Source: Barnesiella viscericola DSM 18177
GTDB lineage: Bacteria; Bacteroidota; Bacteroidia; Bacteroidales; Barnesiellaceae
Length of the DNA stretch: 64,000 nt
Direction of reading: 5' to 3'
NCBI RefSeq assembly: GCF_000512915.1
Contig: NZ_CP007034.1
Location: 868,001 to 932,000, forward strand
Shown here piece after piece: positions 34,419 to 43,111 of the stretch (positions are counted from its first letter, which is position 1; each line of letters opens with the position of its first letter). Under the pieces are notes generated by a model, which was given only the letters and a program-made list of their open reading frames with translations, was not told the origin of the DNA and did no database searches. A program made the position numbers and the translations under genes.

Positions 34419-35648
34419 ATGAAAGTAGAAAAATTCAAGGTGCTGCTCTACCTGAAAAAGAGCGGTCTTGACAAATTTGGGAAGGCTCCGATAATGGGGC
34501 GAATAACGGTGAACAACACGATGGCGCAATTCAGTTGTAAACTGTCATGTACTCCGGAGTTATGGAATCCAAGAGAAAGCCGACTGAATGGAAAGAGTAA
34601 AGAAGCAGTTGATATTAATGCAAAAATTGATCGTCTCTTACTTTCTGTCAATTCTGCATTTGATTCACTTGTTGAACGTAAGACTGATTTTGACGCGACT
34701 GCCGTAAAAGAGCTTTTACAGGGAAGTGTAGAAACCCAGATGACTCTGTTGAAACGGCTTGATATGCATATAGAGGATATGCGCTCAAGAATCGGTATTG
34801 ATGTAGCTAAAAGCTCCATGTCAACATACATTTACACCCGAAGGTATCTTGGCGAATTTATTCAAAAACGATTCAAGACAAGTGATGTTGCTTTTGGACA
34901 GTTGAATGAACACATCCCATGGGAGTTTCAGGATTATATACTGAAGGACAAAGGACTTGCGGTAGATACAGCAAGACATTATCTGGCAATCCTGAAGAAA
35001 ATCTGCCGGATGGCATTCAAGGAAGGACATGCGGAGAAGCGTTATTTTGTGAATTTCAAACTACCCCAAGAGAACCGGAAACCACCACGGGCTTTGAGTC
35101 GTGAGGATTTTGAAAAGATTCGTGATGTTGTGATACCACCGGAAAGAATCACTCATAATATAGCCAGAGATTTGTTTCTCTTTGCCTGTTATACAGGAGT
35201 TCCGTATGCGGATGCAGTTTCAATCACTAGAGATAATATATACAAGGACGATAAAGGTGACTTATGGTTAAAGTACCTGAGAAAGAAGAATGAATATCTG
35301 GCCCGCGTCAAATTGCTGCCGGAGGCTATCTCTCTTATAGAAAAATATCGTTCGGATGACAGGAAAGAGCTTTTCCCTATGATACACCACCCCAATATAA
35401 GACGCCACATGAAAGGTTTGCGGGATCTGGCTGGTATAAGCTGTGATTTGGTCTATCATATGGGAAGGCATACCTTCGGAAGTCTGATAACCCTTGAGGC
35501 TGGTGTTCCTATTGAAACAATCAGCAAAATGCTTGGTCATACCAATCTGACAACTACCCAGCTTTATGCAAGGGTAACTCCTAAAAAACTTTTCGAGGAT
35601 ATGGACAAATTCATCGAGGCAACGAGTGATATGAAACTGGTATTATAA
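34419..35648 (+). CDS. Tyrosine recombinase, probable integrase of the inserted element (1)
   Basis: 409 residues. Arm-binding N-terminus (KFKVLLYLKKSGLDKFGKAP), SAM-like core-binding domain, then the catalytic domain with FACYTGVPYADAVSITRDNI (here the usual Arg of the first box is not obvious: GVPYADA), HMGRHTFGSLITLEAGVPIE, and MLGHTNLTTTQLYARVTP with the nucleophile Tyr. It belongs to the Bacteroides transposon integrase group. It begins 287 bases inside attL and is followed 18 bases later by a second recombinase. Confidence 0.92.
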   Translation: MKVEKFKVLLYLKKSGLDKFGKAPIMGRITVNNTMAQFSCKLSCTPELWNPRESRLNGKSKEAVDINAKIDRLLLSVNSAFDSLVERKTDFDATAVKELLQGSVETQMTLLKRLDMHIEDMRSRIGIDVAKSSMSTYIYTRRYLGEFIQKRFKTSDVAFGQLNEHIPWEFQDYILKDKGLAVDTARHYLAILKKICRMAFKEGHAEKRYFVNFKLPQENRKPPRALSREDFEKIRDVVIPPERITHNIARDLFLFACYTGVPYADAVSITRDNIYKDDKGDLWLKYLRKKNEYLARVKLLPEAISLIEKYRSDDRKELFPMIHHPNIRRHMKGLRDLAGISCDLVYHMGRHTFGSLITLEAGVPIETISKMLGHTNLTTTQLYARVTPKKLFEDMDKFIEATSDMKLVL

Positions 35649-35666
35649 ACCAAAAATGAAAGAATC

Positions 35667-36857
35667 ATGAGAAGTACATATAAGCAACTGTATTATATAA
35701 ACCGAAGTAAAGTCAAATCAGACGGGACCACATCAATTATGTGCCGTATTACAATAGACGGAAAGGCTGTTGTATTATCGACCGGGTTGTATTGCCAGCC
35801 GGAAGAGTGGAACAGCAAGAAAGGGGAAGTCAAGAACAACAGACTGAACGGGATGCTTTGCGAGTATAAAAAACGAATAGATGAAACTTATGCTGAACTG
35901 TTGAAAGTAAACGGTGTCATCAGTGCAGAACTGCTGAAAACAGCCATGACCGGAGCAGTCGACATCCCGAAATACATATTACAGGCAGGAGAGGTGGAAC
36001 GGGAAAATCTGAAAATCCGTTCCATTCAGATAGATTCAACCTCCAGTTACAGGCAATCAAAAATGTATCATTACTATCTGGGGGAATACATCCGTTCTCT
36101 TGGCAAGGAGGACATGCTTTTTACAGATATTACCGAAGAGTTTGGCACCAATTTCATTTTGTATCTGAAAACAAATTACCCTCATAAGCCATCATACCGT
36201 AACCATTGTCTTTGCTGGCTGAAACGTCTGGTTTATCTTGCCGTGGATAACGGAATTTTGAGATATAATCCTTTGGATGATATAAAATATGAAAAGAAGG
36301 CACCTACAAAGCTCATGTATATAAGCAAGAATCAACTTCAGGAGATAATGAGCCATCCAAAACCGGATCCACTACAGGAACTTGCAAGAAGAACCTTTAT
36401 ATTTTCATGTTTTTGCGGTTTGGCTTACGTTGATGTCCGCAATCTCTATCCGCATCATATAGGTACAACTGCAGAAGGACGAAAATATATCAGAACATAC
36501 CGCAAGAAAACAAGCGTTGAGTCATTTATACCATTGCATCCGGTAGCTGAGCAGATAATTTCCTTGTATAATACGACAGATGACAGTAAGCCCATCTTCC
36601 CGTTACCCATACGGAGTATGATTTGGTTTGAGATACATGAATTGGGATTTTCGCTTCAGTTCAAGCATAACTTGTCATACCATCAAAGCCGTCATACTTT
36701 CGGTACCTTGATGGTTTCTGCCGGAGTTCCTATGGAAAGCATATCAAAGATGATGGGACATACAAATATCAGAACCACACAAGGATACGCAAAAGTTACA
36801 GATGATAAGATTTCGGAGGATATGGATAAACTAATGGAGAAAAGATATGTTTTTTAA
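35667..36857 (+). CDS. Tyrosine recombinase, probable integrase of the inserted element (2)
   Basis: 396 residues. The N-terminal segment YYINRSKVKSDGTTSIMCRI precedes the catalytic domain, which has CFCGLAYVDVRNLYPHHIGT at the first box (again without the typical Arg), YHQSRHTFGTLMVSAGVPME, and MMGHTNIRTTQGYAKVTDDK with the nucleophile Tyr. It forms a tandem operon with the preceding recombinase. Atypical first-box sequences in both members suggest that they work together or that the Arg is displaced. Confidence 0.9.
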   Translation: MRSTYKQLYYINRSKVKSDGTTSIMCRITIDGKAVVLSTGLYCQPEEWNSKKGEVKNNRLNGMLCEYKKRIDETYAELLKVNGVISAELLKTAMTGAVDIPKYILQAGEVERENLKIRSIQIDSTSSYRQSKMYHYYLGEYIRSLGKEDMLFTDITEEFGTNFILYLKTNYPHKPSYRNHCLCWLKRLVYLAVDNGILRYNPLDDIKYEKKAPTKLMYISKNQLQEIMSHPKPDPLQELARRTFIFSCFCGLAYVDVRNLYPHHIGTTAEGRKYIRTYRKKTSVESFIPLHPVAEQIISLYNTTDDSKPIFPLPIRSMIWFEIHELGFSLQFKHNLSYHQSRHTFGTLMVSAGVPMESISKMMGHTNIRTTQGYAKVTDDKISEDMDKLMEKRYVF

Positions 36858-36908
36858 AACAAAGATGTTTTTGTACTACAAAATATGAAGTTCTTTTCTT
36901 TAAATAAG

Positions 36909-36916
36909 TATCTTTG
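36909..36916 (+). promoter_or_regulatory. Bacteroidales -7 box TATCTTTG
   Basis: A perfect TAnnTTTG match, 27 bases before the ATG of the AlbA_2-RRM gene (36943). It gives that gene its own promoter, separate from the integrases. Confidence 0.6.
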
Positions 36917-36942
36917 TATCATAATATAATAATTTGACTCAT

Positions 36943-38772
36943 ATGGAATTACTGAAATTAAAAGAAAGACTTGAAATAGCAACACAAGTAGGTGAAAGTC
37001 ATTTTAGAGAATTTAAAAGTGCTTTTCAAGGTCCACCCTCTGCAAAAAGTCAAAGAGATATAAAAGACGTATGTCAAGACATTTCAAAAACATTGGTCGC
37101 ATTTGCAAATGCGGATGGAGGTGAATTGTTTGTTGGTGTAGAAGATGATGGCACTATTACAGGTATTCAATACGATGATGAGTTGATTAATGTTTTGCTT
37201 AAAGCGCCAACTACTTATGTACTTAAAACAACCCCATTACCTACGACAAAAGCGCTAATAATTAATTATGAAGGGAAAAAAGTATTATATTTTTCCATTC
37301 CAAAAGGGCTGGAGTATGTTTATGTAACTTCCGATGGTAAATGTTTAAAAAGAAAAGATTTAGAATCTATTCCTATTTCTCCTGATTCTATCCATATTGA
37401 ACGAGAAGAGATTATTTCACGCGAATATGATAGAGCCTTTATTGATAATGCCAAAATAACAGATTTGGATAATGATTTACTGCAAGAAGTTGCACATGGA
37501 TTCTCTAAAACAATTTCTGTCGAAAAGTATCTCCAACATCTCGACTTAGCCGAATTTAATGGCGATGATCTTAAACTAAGAAGAGCGGCTTTATTATTAT
37601 TTGCTAAAAATCCATTGAAATGGCATCCTAGATTACAAGTAAGGATATTAAAGGTTAAGGGGACAAAATTAGAGGCGGGTAAAAATTATAATGTTCTTAA
37701 TGATGAAACTGTAAGTGGTAATATTCTAACAATTATTGAATCTGCATGGGATAAACTCCGTCCTTTTTTGACTGAAACAAAAATGTCTTCTGATGCCATG
37801 TTTAAAACTCAAATAATATATCCGGATTTGGCATGTAAAGAAGCCTTGATAAATGCAATAGCTCATAGGGATTATAGTATAGAGGGACGCGGAATTGAGG
37901 TATATGTTTATGACGATAGATTGGAAATAAAATCTCCAGGTATGTTGTTATCTACGATAAAAATTGATGATTTGGAAAAATGTATTGGGATTCATCAATC
38001 AAGGAATTCATATATTGCCAAAGTCCTGAAAGAAGTTGGTTATATGCGGGAATTAGGAGAAGGATTTAGACGAATTTATGAACTTATGGAAAGTCACGAA
38101 TTATCAAAACCAACTTTATTTAATGAAAATAAATCTTTTACTATCTCTTTTAGTCAAAAACTAGTTTATACCGAAGACGAAAAAATTTGGTTAGATAATT
38201 TTAAATCATTAGATTTAAGCAGAGAAGAGCGCGCTATAATCAGACTTGGGGCTAAAGGGGAACTATTGTCTCCAAAACAGATATGGGATACTGTTGGTAT
38301 CGTTGATACAGATGTATATAGAAGTTATATTGAAAAACTCAGAAAAAAAGGTGTGTTAGTAAGCGAAATAAGTAAAACTCGAGCTGTATTGTTGGCGAAA
38401 AAGACTCATAAGGACAAGAAATCTATACCAAGATTTAGAATTATTATTCCTAAAAATGAGTCTGAAAAAATGAATATTCAAGCTGAACCTTTAGATTCGT
38501 CTGATTATGCAAAGATTTTTGTAGAAAATGTTCATTATGATTGTCAGGAGGAGGATATATTTAATGAATTTTCGAAATTTGGAGAAATTGATTCTGTTAT
38601 TATTCCTAGGGACAGAACTTCCAAAAAGGGAAAAGGTTTTGCATATGTTGAATTCTCAAATAATGATAGCGTACAGCTAGCGTTAGAATATCAACCCCCA
38701 ATCTTTATTAAAAATAGAAAAATAAGAATAAAGAAGTACAAGCGCAACATTAAGTCTGAGGCAAAATCATGA
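36943..38772 (+). CDS. AlbA_2 (Schlafen-like)-HATPase-RRM fusion protein
   Basis: 609 residues from ATG 36943; the open frame extends to a TTG at 36934. Order: AlbA_2 domain, residues about 12-130 (EFKSAFQGPPSAKSQRDIKD, then LVAFANADGGELFVGVEDDG); RecG-like/HATPase_c_4 region, about 290-400 (ACKEALINAIAHRDYSIEGR; YMRELGEGFRRIYELMES); winged-helix-like linker about 425-490; C-terminal RNA-recognition motif about 520-600 with RNP2 KIFVENV and RNP1 KGFAYVEF. AlbA_2-HATPase proteins are common defence-associated regulators; the RRM is an unusual addition and predicts RNA binding. The gene is AT-rich and stands alone. Confidence 0.85.
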   Translation: MELLKLKERLEIATQVGESHFREFKSAFQGPPSAKSQRDIKDVCQDISKTLVAFANADGGELFVGVEDDGTITGIQYDDELINVLLKAPTTYVLKTTPLPTTKALIINYEGKKVLYFSIPKGLEYVYVTSDGKCLKRKDLESIPISPDSIHIEREEIISREYDRAFIDNAKITDLDNDLLQEVAHGFSKTISVEKYLQHLDLAEFNGDDLKLRRAALLLFAKNPLKWHPRLQVRILKVKGTKLEAGKNYNVLNDETVSGNILTIIESAWDKLRPFLTETKMSSDAMFKTQIIYPDLACKEALINAIAHRDYSIEGRGIEVYVYDDRLEIKSPGMLLSTIKIDDLEKCIGIHQSRNSYIAKVLKEVGYMRELGEGFRRIYELMESHELSKPTLFNENKSFTISFSQKLVYTEDEKIWLDNFKSLDLSREERAIIRLGAKGELLSPKQIWDTVGIVDTDVYRSYIEKLRKKGVLVSEISKTRAVLLAKKTHKDKKSIPRFRIIIPKNESEKMNIQAEPLDSSDYAKIFVENVHYDCQEEDIFNEFSKFGEIDSVIIPRDRTSKKGKGFAYVEFSNNDSVQLALEYQPPIFIKNRKIRIKKYKRNIKSEAKS

Positions 38773-38830
38773 AATTTAAGTATAGAATGATTGAATTATG
38801 ATTAAATATTACAGTCGCCCATTTCCTCGC

Positions 38831-38964
38831 CGTCCATAGAAGTTAGTACAGACTCTATTGAAAGCGAAAAGGTCTGGCGGCTGTGCCGTTTCGGGCAGAA
38901 TCTTCCTCTTTCAGAGCGTATTCAGCCCGAAAACCTTTTCCCTTTCACGTCTGTACAATGGACG
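38831..38964. other. 134-bp nested palindrome (possible structured RNA or protein-binding site)
   Basis: Four collinear stems. CGTCCAT (38831-38837) pairs with ATGGACG (38958-38964). GTACAGAC (38846-38853) pairs with GTCTGTAC (38949-38956). GAAAGCGAAAAGGT (38860-38873) pairs with ACCTTTTCCCTTTC (38933-38946), with one mismatch. GTTTCGGGC (38888-38896) pairs with GCCCGAAA(A)C from 38925. All stack into one long hairpin with a 28-base apical loop. TTTCGGGCA and CCCGAAAACCT recur in the candidate oriT hairpin at 40872-40906. It could be a small RNA, an oriT-like site or a cruciform. Confidence 0.6.
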
Positions 38965-39016
38965 CCGACGGCAGCGGAAACAAGCGACTGACGGAAAAGT
39001 CAGAAAAAAAGACAAA

Positions 39017-39061
39017 ACAGCATATAGATTGGTTCAAATAGGGCCTAATTCTATATGCTGT
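39017..39061. terminator. Bidirectional intrinsic terminator
   Basis: ACAGCATATAGA (39017-39028) and TCTATATGCTGT (39050-39061) pair perfectly and are followed by TATTTTATC on the plus strand. It separates the AlbA_2-RRM unit from the convergent HTH genes. Confidence 0.7.
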
Positions 39062-39180
39062 TATTTTATCATTTGGAAAGGCTATTTTTTAGAAACACAA
39101 ATAAAATGGGCAGGCGGTCAACTGCGCTCCCTCCAGAAAAATCAAAATCCTTGCGTGTTCTTTGTAGAGCGTTTTGCGTG

Positions 39181-39489
39181 TCAGTTTCTTTTGTATTTGT
39201 ACGCCTCCTTATACCCTTTCATCAGTGTCTTTTCTATGTCGGAAGCCCGGTAGAGAATCTTGCCGCCTACCTGTGTGTAAGGCAATATGCCGTTGTTGCG
39301 GTAGTCCTGTAAGGTTCTCCGGCTCACTTTCAGCAGGAATGCCACTTCCTTGTCTGTCAGCAGTTCATCGCCATAGGCAGACGGTTGCCGTTTCTCCAAT
39401 AACTTTTCAAGCAAGGCCAGCAGCCTGTCGAAATTCGAGTGGAACGCCTTTACCCACTCGTGGTCCTTTTCTCTGATTTCATTACTCAT
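39181..39489 (-). CDS. HTH_17/excisionase-like DNA-binding protein
   Basis: 102 residues from ATG 39487-39489; the upstream extension of the frame overlaps the next gene and lacks similarity. An N-terminal coiled segment (NFDRLLALLEKLLEKR) is followed by LLTDKEVAFLLKVSRRTLQD and YRNNGILPYTQVGGKILYRA, the HTH plus wing of Bacteroidales excisionase-type proteins. It is paired with a similar gene 40 bases upstream and probably sets the integrase direction or mob expression. Confidence 0.85.
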   Translation of the reverse strand: MSNEIREKDHEWVKAFHSNFDRLLALLEKLLEKRQPSAYGDELLTDKEVAFLLKVSRRTLQDYRNNGILPYTQVGGKILYRASDIEKTLMKGYKEAYKYKRN

Positions 39490-39529
39490 ACGCGTTTGAT
39501 ATAAGGTTATAATTATTCTTGAAACTCGT

Positions 39530-39841
39530 TCAAATGGTCTTACCTTTCCAACGGGCTTCCTTACGTTTCTCCTCCACATTTCCGACCACACGCTCCACAT
39601 CATCGGGACGGTAGTAAGTCCGGTTTCCGATTTTGGTAAAGGCAAGCGTCCCATTATCCCTCAAGGTCTGGAGGGTTCTCGGACTGATACGTAACCTGCG
39701 GCAGACCTCGTGGTTGTCCATCCATTCACTTGTTTCCTTTCCGCCATGTTCACGGCACAGACTTTCCACCCGCTGCACGAAACGATCCAGCTTGGCGGCA
39801 ATCTCCTCGAAAGTCCTTTTTTCAAAGCTGATGATTTCCAT
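39530..39841 (-). CDS. HTH_17/excisionase-like DNA-binding protein
   Basis: 103 residues. N-terminal helix (FEEIAAKLDRFVQRVESLCR), then WMDNHEVCRRLRISPRTLQT and LRDNGTLAFTKIGNRTYYRP. It has the same architecture as the following gene, a common duplicate pair in Bacteroidales mobilizable elements. The start is ATG at 39839-39841. Confidence 0.85.
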   Translation of the reverse strand: MEIISFEKRTFEEIAAKLDRFVQRVESLCREHGGKETSEWMDNHEVCRRLRISPRTLQTLRDNGTLAFTKIGNRTYYRPDDVERVVGNVEEKRKEARWKGKTI

Positions 39842-40303
39842 TGTCTTCTTTATTTTCAGTTAAACATATATTCAAAAATCTGGAACAGAACAGTTCTTTT
39901 ACAGCCAATATACCATCATGTCTCATCGTCCATTTTCGGATGGAAATGTGACCGTTTTATCCTGTTTCCACTGCAAATAAAAGCAGTAGAAATCACACTG
40001 CAATGGATTTTCAGACCGGTGGCGATGTGTTACCCGGAATGACATCATGTTACATATCAACTGCATACAATGAGCCTTCTTTATAAACGGAATCCGCTTG
40101 AACAAACCGGTATGTAGAAATCACTCCGGCAAATCACGGCAGACAGCACCGACTGTCCAATCGATATTGTGCATAGGGTAACATAATTGCCACGGTATCT
40201 CCATTTGCTTGATTCTGTTCACTATACACATTTCCTTTGCTCACGACAATGAGTCAAGGTGCGCACCGAGACCAGTGAGTAAACCGATTAAAATCAAAAA
40301 TGT
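39842..40303. other. Divergent intergenic region without recognised genes
   Basis: 462 bases between the minus-strand HTH pair and the plus-strand DUF3408 gene. It should contain both promoters, but no exact TAnnTTTG box was found in either direction. No tRNA or open frame of note was seen. Confidence 0.5.
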
Positions 40304-40768
40304 ATGGTAACAAAAAAGAAATTGACCAAAGAAGAATGGGAGGCTATGACAGGTACTGATATGTCACTCATACTCCCGTCAGATGGCAACATTGAAACTG
40401 CCATAGAATCATCCTTGAATGATACCGGAAAAGAGAAGTCAGAAGAAACGGTAGAACAGACCGACTTCACATCCGAGAATCAGGAACTGTCAACCGTAAA
40501 AGAGGAAGCCGTTCCTGCGTCTCAGCGACGTATAAGCAGCAGGCAGAGAAAACTTTCTCTGGACGAATACCGGAAAACCTTTCTTCAGGTTCCGAGAATC
40601 GAAGACCGCAAGCCCGTGTTTGTTAGCGGCGAGGTACGTGACAGGCTGGACGAGTTTGTCCGCAGGTTGGGAGGACGCAAAATGAGCGTTTCCGGACTGC
40701 TTGAGAACATCGCCCGACAGCATCTTGAAATCTACTCGGAAGACTTCGAACAGTGGAGAAAACTGTGA
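40304..40768 (+). CDS. DUF3408 domain mobile-element protein
   Basis: 154 residues. An acidic, low-complexity N-terminal half is followed by the DUF3408 C-terminal module (KPVFVSGEVRDRLDEFVRRL, then GGRKMSVSGLLENIARQHLE). This looks like a ribbon-helix-helix-type fold and is almost restricted to Bacteroidales mobile elements. It usually lies just upstream of mobilization genes, as here, 224 bases before mobC. The role is probably regulation or an accessory DNA-processing function. Confidence 0.8.
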   Translation: MVTKKKLTKEEWEAMTGTDMSLILPSDGNIETAIESSLNDTGKEKSEETVEQTDFTSENQELSTVKEEAVPASQRRISSRQRKLSLDEYRKTFLQVPRIEDRKPVFVSGEVRDRLDEFVRRLGGRKMSVSGLLENIARQHLEIYSEDFEQWRKL

Positions 40769-40848
40769 TATTTTCCTGAATGACAGACTTACTGACTTCA
40801 AGTATCATAGTATTCAGACAGTCTGCAGCGCCCCGGCGGAGTAACGGA

Positions 40849-40924
40849 CAAAACTTCAGTTTTGGGAGTTAGCGAGGTTATCTTTCGGGCATCCCGAAAA
40901 CCTCGCTCCACTCCCGAAGAGTGG
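40849..40924. other. Candidate oriT: three adjacent hairpins upstream of mobC
   Basis: CAAAACT-TC-AGTTTTG (40849-40864). GCGAGGTT (40872-40879) pairs with AACCTCGC (40899-40906), enclosing TTTCGGG-CAT-CCCGAAA. CCACTC-N5-GAGTGG (40908-40924). A cluster of strong inverted repeats just before the mobC-mobA operon is the usual position of an origin of transfer. The nick site is not identified. Confidence 0.6.
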
Positions 40925-40991
40925 AGGCAATCCGCTCCCGGTGGTCGCAGATTGTGGGAAAAAGAATAATCAAAAATCAAACAGAGAAAAT

Positions 40992-41366
40992 ATGAATGAC
41001 AGAAAGAAAAACAGACCGAGGGGACGCCCCAGAGTAAGCGGAGTGTGCAAACTCAGCAAAGCCGTTACAGTGAAATTCTCCAAGATAGACTATGAACGGT
41101 TGTGCCGACGCAGCAGGCAGGCCAACCTCACGCTGGCGGAGTTTCTCCGCGTATCAGCCTTTGAAACGACGATAACGGCCAGGCACTCTGCCGAGGAAAC
41201 TGCCGTCATACGCAGTCTTACGGGGATGGCAAACAACCTGAACCAGCTGACCCGTCTGTCCCATCAGGCAGGATTCCACCGTACACAAAAGACAGTGACA
41301 GAACTCCTGCAGAAACTCAAGGAGATTATAGTCCGGTACAGGAACGGAGAAAGGAGGCAATCATGA
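40992..41366 (+). CDS. Relaxosome accessory protein, MobC family
   Basis: 124 residues from ATG 40992, the first ATG in a frame open to a GTG at 40941. A basic N-terminus (NRPRGRPRVSG) is followed by a ribbon-helix-helix-like region AVTVKFSKIDYERLCRRSRQ and the MobC C-terminal signature MANNLNQLTRLSHQAGFHRT. It helps the relaxase load at oriT. The stop overlaps the start of the relaxase gene as ATGA, showing translational coupling. Confidence 0.88.
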   Translation: MNDRKKNRPRGRPRVSGVCKLSKAVTVKFSKIDYERLCRRSRQANLTLAEFLRVSAFETTITARHSAEETAVIRSLTGMANNLNQLTRLSHQAGFHRTQKTVTELLQKLKEIIVRYRNGERRQS

Positions 41367-42289
41367 TTGGCAAGATCAAGAAAGGGAAATCCTTCGGCGG
41401 CTGTATCCGCTACGTGATGGGCAAGGACAACGCGGAAATCATCGACTCAGACGGTGTATTGCTGGGAAATATCCGGGAAATAACGGACAGTTTCAACTAC
41501 CAGCGTGAGCTTAATCCGAAAATCAAACAGCCTGTCGGGCACATTGCATTGAGCTTCAAGCCGGAAGACAAGGCATTGCTTACGGATGAATTTATGGCTA
41601 AAATAGCCCGGGAATACATGGAGCTGATGGGGATAAAAAACACTCAGTTTATTCTGGTAAGGCACCATAACACGGACAATCCGCACTGCCACCTGGTCTA
41701 TAACCGTATCGGATATGACGGAAAGGTAATCTCTTCCCAAGGCGATTACAAGCGCAATGAAATTGCCACAAAACTGCTTAAGAACAAGTACGGGCTGACA
41801 TATGCGGAGGGCAAGGGCAAGACTAATGTGGAGAAACTCCATGCTTCGGAACGTGTGAAATACGAAATCTTCAATGCTGTCAAGGCAGCTTTGAAGTGCT
41901 CCGGAACATGGAAAGAGTTCAACGATTATCTGCTTCGCCGGGGCATCAGGCTGGAATTTGTAAAGCGTGTCAGGGAGATAAAAAGGCCGGAGGATATACA
42001 GGGAATCCGGTTCACCAAGGACGGGCAAACCTTCAAGGCTTCGCAAATCAGCCGGGAGTTCAGCTTTGCCAGGCTGAATGCCTTGTTGAGTTGGAAGACT
42101 TCGGAGTCCCAACAGGAATCCGAACGTAAGGTGCAGCAAGGGATACCGGACGGAGGCCATCTTCTCGTAAGTACAGGACCGGGACTGTTCAGTCCGACAA
42201 ACGGCACCGTTCCCGAAGAGCCGTTACATCAAGAAGAACTCTTGCGCAGACGCAAGAAAAAGAAAAGGAGGAAAGGATTCGGGCTGTAG
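41363..42289 (+). CDS. MobA/VirD2-type relaxase (MOBP-like)
   Basis: 308 residues. The N-terminal Tyr region is KSFGGCIRYVMGKDNAEIID, and motif III is RHHNTDNPHCHLVYNRIGYD (near residues 106-125), the His triad that binds the metal. It nicks oriT and pilots the strand during mobilization. The C-terminal part is short and ends in a Lys/Arg run (RRRKKKKRRKGF), smaller than relaxases with an attached primase. It is one cistron with mobC. Confidence 0.92.
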   Translation: MIGKIKKGKSFGGCIRYVMGKDNAEIIDSDGVLLGNIREITDSFNYQRELNPKIKQPVGHIALSFKPEDKALLTDEFMAKIAREYMELMGIKNTQFILVRHHNTDNPHCHLVYNRIGYDGKVISSQGDYKRNEIATKLLKNKYGLTYAEGKGKTNVEKLHASERVKYEIFNAVKAALKCSGTWKEFNDYLLRRGIRLEFVKRVREIKRPEDIQGIRFTKDGQTFKASQISREFSFARLNALLSWKTSESQQESERKVQQGIPDGGHLLVSTGPGLFSPTNGTVPEEPLHQEELLRRRKKKKRRKGFGL

Positions 42290-42339
42290 CCAGTCCTTTC
42301 TTCATTCAAATTATTCATGAACATTAAAATTGTAGGAAT

Positions 42340-43107
42340 ATGAAATTGGAAGAATATATCGAGAGCATCTTCGGATGCCTGGAAAGAATCGAGAACAAAA
42401 TCAACGGGTTGTCCGTTCCCTTGCCGGAAGGGAATTGCCCGACAGTTAACAATGAAAAGGATGAGTCCGTGCTGAATGAAGTCCGGAATGGTCATGAGAC
42501 ATTTCGCAAATTGTTGGCTCGCATGTGCGAGGGTCTTGCCGCCATCAAGAACGATATAGTTTCCATGGACAGGAAGAACTCGTCACAGGAAAGACTTGGA
42601 CAGGTCTTGTCAGAAATACGGAATGAACAGCGGCAGAACCAGGAGAAAGTGGAAACCCTGTTTTGTGAGACCAATGACACAATCAGGAAGAATGCCGTCA
42701 AGACAAGCAACATCAACCATCATTTCAGCCTGAGCTTGGAATCCCCGTACATCCTTGGGAGTTTTTCCGTAATGTTCGCGGCAATCGTGGCCCTGTCCGT
42801 GGCGCTCTATTTTTCGGCGAGAACAGATAACGCACAGTCCGATAATGATCTGAAGTACCGTTATGTCAAGATGAAAGGAGAGGCTACTCCCGAGCAACTT
42901 GTGGAACTTGAGAACCTTTTTGGGCCGAACCGGGATAACGGACGGATCGGACAGATGCGTGAGGATGTGGAAGCCTACGAAGAAGCGGTACGGAGACAGG
43001 CCACCCTGACCGAGCAGGCTCGGCTGAAGGAACAGGCCGCGAGAGAACTGGACAGCAAGGCGAAGTCCATCAAGGACAAGTCTATTACGGACGAACCCAA
43101 AAAGTAA
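42340..43107 (+). CDS. Mobilization-associated membrane protein
   Basis: 255 residues. The N-terminal half is coiled (ESIFGCLERIENKINGLSVP, then ERLGQVLSEIRNEQRQNQEK), there is one central membrane helix (GSFSVMFAAIVALSVALYF, near residues 143-161), and a charged coiled-coil C-terminus follows. Similar proteins follow relaxase genes in Bacteroidales elements; a link between the relaxosome and the coupling protein at the membrane is plausible but unproven. It starts 50 bases after the relaxase stop. Confidence 0.75.
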   Translation: MKLEEYIESIFGCLERIENKINGLSVPLPEGNCPTVNNEKDESVLNEVRNGHETFRKLLARMCEGLAAIKNDIVSMDRKNSSQERLGQVLSEIRNEQRQNQEKVETLFCETNDTIRKNAVKTSNINHHFSLSLESPYILGSFSVMFAAIVALSVALYFSARTDNAQSDNDLKYRYVKMKGEATPEQLVELENLFGPNRDNGRIGQMREDVEAYEEAVRRQATLTEQARLKEQAARELDSKAKSIKDKSITDEPKK

Positions 43108-43111
43108 GCCC

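Larger units (their letters stand above)
38773..39180. other. Intergenic region with structured element and terminator
   Basis: 408 bases between the AlbA_2-RRM gene (plus) and the HTH gene (minus). It holds the large imperfect palindrome at 38831-38964 and a terminator at 39017-39061. Reading frames here (for example one from 38858) have no family features and cross both structures, so they are not called. Confidence 0.6.

Noticed and set aside
38858-39253. 131-codon frame downstream of the AlbA_2-RRM gene
   Set aside because: It crosses the nested palindrome, the terminator and the 3' end of the convergent HTH gene. The sequence looks random.
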